Below are positions 1-4,166 of a DNA stretch of 5,136 bases, piece after piece. The translations under genes were made by a program, and so were the position numbers. The notes below the pieces were generated by a model that saw only the letters and a list, made by a program, of their open reading frames with translations, did no database searches and had not been told where the DNA came from. The DNA is from Candidatus Bathyarchaeum sp. (GTDB lineage: Archaea > Thermoproteota > Bathyarchaeia > Bathyarchaeales > Bathyarchaeaceae), in the NCBI GenBank assembly GCA_003096255.1, contig PIXS01000365.1, forward strand, positions 1 through 5,136, given 5' to 3'. Each line of letters opens with the position of its first letter. Within the stretch, counting starts at the first letter, position 1.

Positions 1-381
1 AGCAAAGCCGTCCAGTATGACAGGTCTGCAGTTTCAAACATGGCTCTTGCCAGTCTGATTGCAGGTATGGCTTTCGGGAACTCGGGCACAGCCTTGTGTC
101 ATGCTCTCACTTACCCCCTATCTAATATGGGAATTCCTCATGGGGAAGCGGTTGCGATTATGTTGCCTCTTGCCCTAGAGTTCAACGATTTTGATGCAGA
201 GTTGGTGCAAGAAATCAGGACCATAATACGGGATGTCAGTTTGCCTGAAAGTTTCGAAGGCAACGTTGAGGAGATGGCAAACATTGTTATTGAGGATACA
301 CGGCACCTGTCAAACAATCCAAAACCTGTAACCCTCGAGGATATTGTTGGGATTTACCAGAAAGCCGTAGGGAGAGTTTAA
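1..381 (+). CDS. Iron-containing alcohol dehydrogenase, C-terminal part (5' end outside window)
   Basis: The frame is open from base 1 and ends with TAA at 379-381, giving 126 visible residues of a family usually near 380-390, so the N-terminal NAD(P)-binding domain lies upstream. The visible part is the helical metal-binding domain. It has the family pattern AG-AF-N followed by CHALTYPL and IPHGEAVA. His34 and His47 (numbered from the window start) sit where the family has its last two metal-ligand histidines, a similar distance apart. Members reduce aldehydes to alcohols, or the reverse, with NAD(P)H in the cytoplasm. The next gene starts 11 bases downstream, so co-transcription is likely. 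Because that gene is a LicC/PntC-like nucleotidyltransferase, I infer a phosphonoacetaldehyde reductase-like role making 2-hydroxyethylphosphonate, but the visible residues do not fix the substrate. A generic alcohol dehydrogenase or a glycerol-1-phosphate-dehydrogenase relative cannot be excluded. Family call is firm; substrate is not. Confidence 0.88.
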   Translation, partial: SKAVQYDRSAVSNMALASLIAGMAFGNSGTALCHALTYPLSNMGIPHGEAVAIMLPLALEFNDFDAELVQEIRTIIRDVSLPESFEGNVEEMANIVIEDTRHLSNNPKPVTLEDIVGIYQKAVGRV

Positions 382-392
382 AGACGCAGGCA

Positions 393-1112
393 ATGATTCT
401 GAACTCTGGACTTGGAACAAGACTCTATCCAATGACAAAAAGCAAGCCCAAAGCATTGCTGGAAATAGGAGACAAGACGTTGCTTGGGCATCAGCTAGAC
501 AGTTTGACGGACTGCGGAATCAACAACATAATAATGACCACAGGTCCTTTTGAAGAAAAAATAAAACATTACCTAAAAACAGCTTACCCCGACGTCAACG
601 TCACATACGTGAAGAATCCCCAATATCTAACCACTAATTACATCTATTCAATGTGGCTAACAAAAAATCTGATCACCGATAACATTATCCTGTTTCATGG
701 CGACCTATTTTTTGACAAGCTGTTGCTGAAGCGGTTGGTTGACAGCAAAGACGTGAACTGTGTTCTAGTCAACAGGAAAATAGAGCCACCAGAAAAAGAT
801 TTCAAGGCAGTTATTGAGAACAGCCACGTAACAAAGATTGGTGTGGGCTTCTTTGGGGCAAACGCCTTCTTCTGTGCTCCCTTATACAAGTTTTCAAAAG
901 CCGATTTCATGTCTTGGATGAACCAGATTGGAAGGTTTGTTGAGAGGGGCGAGTTGACTGTTTATGCCGAAAATGCCTTCAACGAAATCTCAGACCAAGT
1001 CATTCTTAGACCCATATATTTTGATAAGGAAATCTGCCTAGAAGTAGACACTAAAGAAGATTTAGACACAGCAAACGTTCTATTCGAGAGCTCCAAAATG
1101 CATGAACTCTGA
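393..1112 (+). CDS. LicC/PntC-like nucleotidyltransferase (probable CTP-dependent activation of a phospho- or phosphono-alcohol)
   Basis: This 239-residue protein has the Rossmann-like NTP_transferase fold. The glycine-rich nucleotide loop is NSGLGTRL (4-11), followed by the conserved PKALL with Lys20. HGDLFFD (102-108) supplies one metal-binding Asp, and LEVDTKEDL (216-224) supplies the second. The signatures ILNSGLG, TNYIYSMW (81-88) and the block PPEKDFKAVIEN (132-143) resemble, from memory, cytidylyltransferases found beside phosphonate genes and in LicC-type phosphocholine activation more than sugar-1-phosphate nucleotidyltransferases. The expected reaction is CTP plus phosphoalcohol or phosphonate giving the CMP conjugate and pyrophosphate, in the cytosol. 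It follows the alcohol dehydrogenase by 11 bases. The start is awkward: ATG 393 truncates the first beta strand, and the in-frame codons before it (AAG ACG CAG GCA) look like the missing N-terminus but have no ATG, GTG or TTG. A GGAG at 371-374 also fits a start near 381 better than 393. It could instead be a glucose-1-phosphate thymidylyltransferase relative; substrate confidence is moderate. Confidence 0.85.
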   Translation: MILNSGLGTRLYPMTKSKPKALLEIGDKTLLGHQLDSLTDCGINNIIMTTGPFEEKIKHYLKTAYPDVNVTYVKNPQYLTTNYIYSMWLTKNLITDNIILFHGDLFFDKLLLKRLVDSKDVNCVLVNRKIEPPEKDFKAVIENSHVTKIGVGFFGANAFFCAPLYKFSKADFMSWMNQIGRFVERGELTVYAENAFNEISDQVILRPIYFDKEICLEVDTKEDLDTANVLFESSKMHEL

Positions 1113-1140
1113 AGCCTGCTTAATCCCTGTTCCCTTCCTT

Positions 1141-1926
1141 CTAGCTGCACTTGTGATATGAAATAACAGATTGCAGTCTCAAGTAAGGATAAACAACAAA
1201 GGCTTCAGGACAATGCTTCTTCACTGCAATTTGTAAACCCCTGACTGGACTAAAGGCCAAAATGTACAAACTCTTGGAGAACTTCGTGTTGTCTCTCACA
1301 TACCTACAGGTTGATAGGTCAAACTTGATTTTTTTGGCGTAACCTCTAATTGAATCTTTCAGATGGTCTGAAACAATATCCCTGTCCACAATCCACTTGT
1401 AGCCGTTCTTTCTGATTCTCTCTTGAACAGGCTTATTTGGGCTCATCGGATATCTTTTAGAGCTGAAACCGCCTGTGCTCTTCAGAATCTTTGTTCTGTA
1501 CACCGTGTTATCCAACGATGAGTAAGGCAAAGGTCTTACCAGAAAGTACTCTTCAATCTTTTTGATTGTTGGATTCACACAGACCCTGACTCCCTGTGCA
1601 ACAGCAACTTCTGGGTCATCAAAGTGGCTGATCATCTTAGTGAACCAATCAGGATGCAAAACAATGTCATGTTCAAAAGAAGCAAACAAATCCGTTTCCA
1701 CGAGACCCAGCGCTTGGTTTGCTTGGTATGAAATTCCTGTTTTTTCTGCTTTATGGAATTCCCAGTTGAATTTTTTTGCTATTTCTTCGGTTTTGTCTGT
1801 GCTGTGTCCGTCAACAATGATTTTTTTGTTAACAGCCTCTTTAGGGATGACACGATCAATGCTCTTCAAACAAGGAACTAGTGTCTTCTGCGAATTTTTT
1901 GTCCACATCACCAAATCCATTTTCAT
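1141..1926 (-). CDS. Family 2 glycosyltransferase
   Basis: The 261-residue protein is a single soluble GT-A domain. It opens with the nucleotide-sugar strand LVMWTKN (5-11) and has VDGHSTD at 38-44, the usual position of the uridine-binding D-D-S-T-D pattern. FEHD at 84-87 stands at the DXD metal position. A C-terminal acceptor region includes RIRKNGYKWIVDRD (170-183). No membrane segment or signal peptide is evident, so it acts at the cytoplasmic face, adding a sugar to a lipid-linked or surface glycan; donor and acceptor are unknown. I chose ATG at 1926 because GGG of a purine-rich site lies 10 bases before it. A TTG at 1935 would add three residues but leaves only one base after that site. 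It is convergent with the nucleotidyltransferase (28-base gap) and divergent from the LicD-like gene. The C-terminus (AVKKHCPEAF, then YPYLRL) resembles, from memory, a group common in Thermoproteota. Glycosyltransferase 2 is firm; the specific sugar is not. Confidence 0.88.
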   Translation of the reverse strand: MKMDLVMWTKNSQKTLVPCLKSIDRVIPKEAVNKKIIVDGHSTDKTEEIAKKFNWEFHKAEKTGISYQANQALGLVETDLFASFEHDIVLHPDWFTKMISHFDDPEVAVAQGVRVCVNPTIKKIEEYFLVRPLPYSSLDNTVYRTKILKSTGGFSSKRYPMSPNKPVQERIRKNGYKWIVDRDIVSDHLKDSIRGYAKKIKFDLSTCRYVRDNTKFSKSLYILAFSPVRGLQIAVKKHCPEAFVVYPYLRLQSVISYHKCS

Positions 1927-1934
1927 AGCAACCA

Positions 1935-1945
1935 AGCCCTTTTGT
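1935..1945. repeat. Left arm of 11-bp inverted repeat between divergent glycosyltransferase and LicD-like genes
   Basis: Read on the minus strand this is acaaaagggct, just upstream of the glycosyltransferase ATG. The same 11 bases occur on the plus strand at 2096-2106 before the LicD-like gene. Each copy contains the likely Shine-Dalgarno core (AAAGGG), so part of the match is explained by ribosome binding. The exact match outside that core hints at shared leader control. No known regulator site is recognised. Confidence 0.5.
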
Positions 1946-2065
1946 CTACACTTCCCTTCCGTCTTTATTGCTCGCCAATCCTCAAAATACTTTTCCTAGT
2001 TCCTGTTCCTCTTTGTTGAAAGAAGAAAACAAACAATCTGGTAATTAAAAGAGGTTGTTCATGAA

Positions 2066-2074
2066 GTATAATTT
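2066..2074 (+). promoter_or_regulatory. TATA-like box for the LicD-like gene
   Basis: The sequence gtataattt lies about 40 bases before the ATG at 2112. Archaeal transcription usually starts about 25 bases past the box centre, here near 2095, which would leave a leader of about 17 bases that retains the Shine-Dalgarno site. The overlapping run ttttttaata (2073-2082) is an alternative box, but its predicted start would cut into that site. Confidence 0.4.
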
Positions 2075-2095
2075 TTTAATAACTTCTTCAGCATA

Positions 2096-2106
2096 ACAAA
2101 AGGGCT
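2096..2106. repeat. Right arm of 11-bp inverted repeat, includes the LicD-like gene ribosome binding site
   Basis: Plus-strand acaaaagggct pairs exactly with the reverse complement at 1935-1945. The GGG ends seven bases before the ATG at 2112, so this arm very likely includes the ribosome binding site of the LicD-like gene. Confidence 0.5.
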
Positions 2107-2111
2107 AACAC

Positions 2112-2831
2112 ATGAACAAAGAACTAGCGGTTGAAAGCTTAAGCGCCGTAAAAGAGGTCTTTGACAGGAAAGATGTTAGTTTTTGGCTTGACCACGGAAC
2201 ACTCCTTGGCGCAGTTAGGTCAGGCGAAATACTCCACTGGGACAGTGATGTTGATTTAGGAGCATGGTACAAAAGCCCATTCCATTTCACTACAACTTTT
2301 GACGAATTCAAAAAACTGGGCTTCAATGTGGTTCTGAACCCAGAGCAAGGTGTTGTGACCATGTGGAAGGGCGATTGCAACATAAACCTCACTTTATATC
2401 GAAGAAGAGGCAGCTATGCTTGGACAACTTGGATACCTGAAAGAAAAAGCAAACTTAGACGAATACTACAGCGCGGTATGAACATTTCCAACTTACGGAC
2501 ATATGCAATGAAAGAAAATGTTGCTACAGGAAAAAGCAAACATTTCCTATCAATGCTTCCGTCAGCCTTGAAGCAGCAGCTGACAGACGTCTCGTGGATA
2601 GCTCTGCACTCCTTTGGTTACATGGTTCCTGTGGTAATTCCAGCCCATTACTTTGAGAACTTGTCAACCATCAATTTTTATGGAATGCAGTTCCGTGTTC
2701 CATCTGACGTCGAGAAATACCTAGAGTATAGGTATGGTGCTGATTGGAGAACTCCGAACAAAAACTGGGTATACTACAGGGACGACGGGGCAGTAAACCG
2801 AAACTGGGATACACGCGATTTTGGAACCTGA
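2112..2831 (+). CDS. LicD-family phosphotransferase-like protein
   Basis: The 239-residue protein has the LicD/fukutin-type nucleotidyltransferase-fold signature near its N-terminus: DHGTLLGAVRSG (27-38) followed by HWDSDVDLG (42-50), where Asp44, Asp46 and Asp48 are candidate metal ligands. A possible further acidic position is Asp88 in KGDCNINLTLY (87-96). The C-terminus carries the family closing pattern FRVPSDVEKYL, YRYGADWRTP and YYRDD (194-225). Family members transfer phosphocholine, ribitol phosphate or similar CMP-activated groups onto glycans. Here the natural partner is the CMP-conjugate that the upstream nucleotidyltransferase would make. No signal peptide is seen, so action is at the cytoplasmic side. 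The start is supported by AAAAGGG at 2098-2104, seven bases before the ATG, and a TATA-like box at 2066-2074. The acceptor and the transferred group are inference; some LicD-like proteins are uncharacterised, so the family call is much firmer than the reaction. Confidence 0.87.
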   Translation: MNKELAVESLSAVKEVFDRKDVSFWLDHGTLLGAVRSGEILHWDSDVDLGAWYKSPFHFTTTFDEFKKLGFNVVLNPEQGVVTMWKGDCNINLTLYRRRGSYAWTTWIPERKSKLRRILQRGMNISNLRTYAMKENVATGKSKHFLSMLPSALKQQLTDVSWIALHSFGYMVPVVIPAHYFENLSTINFYGMQFRVPSDVEKYLEYRYGADWRTPNKNWVYYRDDGAVNRNWDTRDFGT

Positions 2832-2906
2832 AATCTTCTGTTCGTTACGATTGGCTGATGTTCACAAAAATTTGACTCAGCACTACTAAACTGGTTTCTT
2901 ACTGTT

Positions 2907-3068
2907 TTAGCGGATGACTTCCCGTTTCTTCCATCGCAGATTCTTGCTTCGGCATTTTCTGCATTTCGTGGCGGCTTCAGAGTTTCGTACTCCACATTCT
3001 CTGCAGATTTTCATGTAGAGCCTGTGCTTCTGAGCAAGGGTCTTCTTGAATGGATCCATTATAGGCAA
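2907..3068 (-). CDS. rpl40e: Large-subunit ribosomal protein L40e
   Basis: This 53-residue basic protein is a component of the archaeal and eukaryotic 50S/60S subunit (in eukaryotes it is made as a ubiquitin fusion; archaeal versions, as here, stand alone). It starts at TTG 3068 and stops with TAA at 2907-2909. The zinc ribbon is CRECG (22-26), then CRKC (36-39), with cysteines 22, 25, 36 and 39, followed by RSKNLRWKKRE, the conserved basic tail. The start MPIMDPFKK matches the usual archaeal MPI-DP-K opening. A GGAG on the minus strand (3081-3078) lies nine bases before the TTG. ATG at 3059 would give 50 residues and lose the conserved MPI. The gene is convergent with the LicD-like gene (75-base gap) and divergent from alba, and a TATA-like box sits at 3116-3124. 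It is too short for default ORF cutoffs but is one of the safer calls here. Confidence 0.9.
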   Translation of the reverse strand: MPIMDPFKKTLAQKHRLYMKICRECGVRNSEAATKCRKCRSKNLRWKKREVIR

Positions 3069-3077
3069 ATCGGTATT

Positions 3078-3081
3078 CTCC
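3078..3081 (-). promoter_or_regulatory. Shine-Dalgarno site deciding the TTG start of L40e
   Basis: Minus-strand GGAG (within aacggagaa) ends nine bases before TTG 3068. This spacing supports TTG rather than the downstream ATG at 3059, which would be 18 bases away. Confidence 0.6.
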
Positions 3082-3115
3082 GTTAGATGTAGTTACGATT
3101 CAAATCATCTCTGAC

Positions 3116-3124
3116 CTAAATATG
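3116..3124 (-). promoter_or_regulatory. TATA-like box for L40e
   Basis: Minus-strand catatttag lies about 50 bases before the TTG start. A transcription start about 25 bases downstream would fall near 3094, giving a leader of about 26 bases that contains the GGAG site. Sequence match only. Confidence 0.35.
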
Positions 3125-3233
3125 TTTTCCCCTGCTGAAGGGTCTCAGGCATGTTTCTGTGCTTTCTGGTGGTCTGTGGGGGCAGTTGTTCCATAATTGT
3201 GTACGTGATTGCTTGCATAGACTTACCACAATG

Positions 3234-3241
3234 TATTTATT
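3234..3241 (+). promoter_or_regulatory. TATA-like box for alba
   Basis: The sequence tatttatt sits about 60 bases before the alba start. Transcription would start near 3263, leaving a leader of about 35-40 bases with AAGGAG at 3283-3288. The stretch between this box and the L40e box (about 3125-3230) is GT-rich and holds no gene or RNA that I recognise. Confidence 0.35.
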
Positions 3242-3301
3242 CGGCTAGCAAAAAGCTTAGAAAGTTCACTAAAGAAAAAACTAAGGAGCGAGGCGGTGCA
3301 A

Positions 3302-3580
3302 ATGGCAGAAAACAACTCTGTGTTGATTGGGAAGAAGCCAGTAATGAACTATGTGCTGGCATGCCTATCTCTATTCCATGGCGGAGCAGGCGAAATCTTC
3401 GTTAAGGCTAGAGGCAGAGCAATCAGCAGAGCGGTCGATGTTGTGGAAGTAACCCGACGTCGTTTCATGCCAGACCTTAAAGTCAAGAACATCGGAATAG
3501 GCACGGACACGTTGGCTCCCTTCGAGGAAAATGGTGCGCCATCTAACGTCAGCACCATCGAAATAACCTTAACGAAATAG
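3302..3580 (+). CDS. albA: Alba, archaeal chromatin and RNA-binding protein
   Basis: This 92-residue protein is a full-length Alba, an abundant dimeric protein that coats DNA and also binds RNA. The N-terminal hallmark [12 protein letters not shown] occupies residues 7-18, with the lysine pair K11-K12 at the position whose acetylation modulates DNA binding in Sulfolobus. [12 protein letters not shown] follows, then RRRFMPD and the closing strand [10 protein letters not shown]. Two starts are possible: ATG 3302, giving MAENN as in many homologues, or GTG 3296, giving two more residues and a better spacing (seven bases) from GGAG at 3285-3288. GAGGCGGTG immediately before the ATG is a second purine-rich site, so I keep ATG. 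It has its own TATA-like box at 3234-3241 and precedes the KH-like gene by 66 bases. The basic run RRRF and the short EENGAPSN loop are ordinary family variation. Confidence 0.95.
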   Translation: MAENNSVLIGKKPVMNYVLACLSLFHGGAGEIFVKARGRAISRAVDVVEVTRRRFMPDLKVKNIGIGTDTLAPFEENGAPSNVSTIEITLTK

Positions 3581-3595
3581 CCAAAAACACGCAAC

Positions 3596-3602
3596 TTTAA
3601 AA
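3596..3602 (+). promoter_or_regulatory. TATA box for the KH-like protein and aspS
   Basis: TTTAAAA within gcaactttaaaagg is the clearest archaeal TATA-like box in the window. It lies just after alba and about 48 bases before the GTG at 3647. A start about 25 bases downstream would fall near 3624, giving a short leader with GGAGG at 3631-3635. It would serve both the KH-like gene and the closely following aspS. Confidence 0.55.
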
Positions 3603-3630
3603 GGCTCCGCCGCCACCTCATTTAATTCAG

Positions 3631-3635
3631 GGAGG
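3631..3635 (+). promoter_or_regulatory. Shine-Dalgarno site for the KH-like protein GTG start
   Basis: GGAGG, a strong complement to the 16S rRNA tail, lies 11 bases before GTG 3647. The protein starts MKTALC there, keeping the zinc-finger cysteines near the N-terminus. No ATG nearby fits better. Confidence 0.6.
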
Positions 3636-3646
3636 ACAAAAGACGA

Positions 3647-4153
3647 GTGAAAACGGCACTATGCAATTTCTGCCTGAAAAGCGGAATATTGTGCTCGAAA
3701 TGTCAAGGAAAACTGAAGTCGGGTAAGGTAAGTGAGGTAGACTTCACTATAGCCCGTTTACTGCTGTCTCTGGAAGAGCAGTATCCTACTCTTCAGGATA
3801 TTACTTTCCACAAGGCTGTGGAAGCGGAGAAGATTCTCGCCATTCTTGTCAATAAAGGTGATGTGCCTCGTCTTTTGAGTCACGGCGGAAAAATTGTTAA
3901 AGCCCTTGGCGAGAAGACTGGAAAAACTATTCGTATTCTGGAGCATGGCGTAACTGAACGCAAGTTCTTGGAGGATCTTTTTGTTCCTTTGAGTATTCTG
4001 ACGATAAACAAAATTTGGTTGCCTGACGGAACCACTGAAACAAGAGTTATTCTGAGGCTTGGAAGACGAAAACGTATTCCTAACGTAACTGCTTCAAAAG
4101 AAATTGCCCAAAAACTGCGGGGAATGACCCTCCGAGTAGAATCCGCTCATTGA
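3647..4153 (+). CDS. Zinc-finger and KH-like RNA-binding protein (NusA-like, archaeal)
   Basis: The 168-residue protein starts with GTG. Residues 6-19 form a small zinc-finger-like knuckle: cysteines 6, 9, 16 and 19 in CNFC and CSKC. Residues about 60-100 look like a KH fold. The loop SHGGKI (78-83) stands at the GxxG position with the first glycine replaced, followed by EKTGKTIRIL (89-98). Residues 102-168 (FLEDLFVPLSILTIN, then IWLPDG and KLRGMTLRVE) may be a second KH-like half, as in NusA. From memory, similar archaeal proteins are annotated as transcription elongation factor NusA-like or KH-domain proteins; the exact role is unproven, but single-stranded RNA binding is likely. It precedes aspS by 13 bases and shares its promoter, suggesting a translation or transcription role. 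Codon use is mixed for Glu, unlike the first part of aspS. Confidence 0.7.
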   Translation: MKTALCNFCLKSGILCSKCQGKLKSGKVSEVDFTIARLLLSLEEQYPTLQDITFHKAVEAEKILAILVNKGDVPRLLSHGGKIVKALGEKTGKTIRILEHGVTERKFLEDLFVPLSILTINKIWLPDGTTETRVILRLGRRKRIPNVTASKEIAQKLRGMTLRVESAH

Positions 4154-4166
4154 CGCTGGGTTTTCA

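Noticed and set aside
1562..1999. Open frame of 145 codons on the plus strand opposite the glycosyltransferase
   Set aside because: It is antisense to a clear glycosyltransferase 2 protein with intact motifs, and its own translation shows no family pattern.
2850..2890. Possible box C/D guide RNA suggested by gctgatgtt and nearby ctca/tgact
   Set aside because: The C-box match is imperfect, no paired D and D' boxes at proper spacing are present, and no K-turn can be drawn.
2774..2995. Open frame of 73 codons on the minus strand between the LicD-like gene and L40e
   Set aside because: It overlaps the true L40e gene in another frame and the LicD-like C-terminus, with no conserved motif.
3125..3230. 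GT-rich stretch between L40e and alba with a short cccct-gctga-aggg hairpin, considered as a structured RNA or tRNA
   Set aside because: No T-loop motif, no cloverleaf and no extended pairing could be found. The hairpin is too short to call; it may simply be promoter-proximal sequence.
3151..3405. Open frame of 84 codons on the plus strand overlapping the alba start, with a hydrophobic beginning
   Set aside because: It runs out of frame through the conserved N-terminus of alba, has no good ribosome binding site and no recognisable domain.
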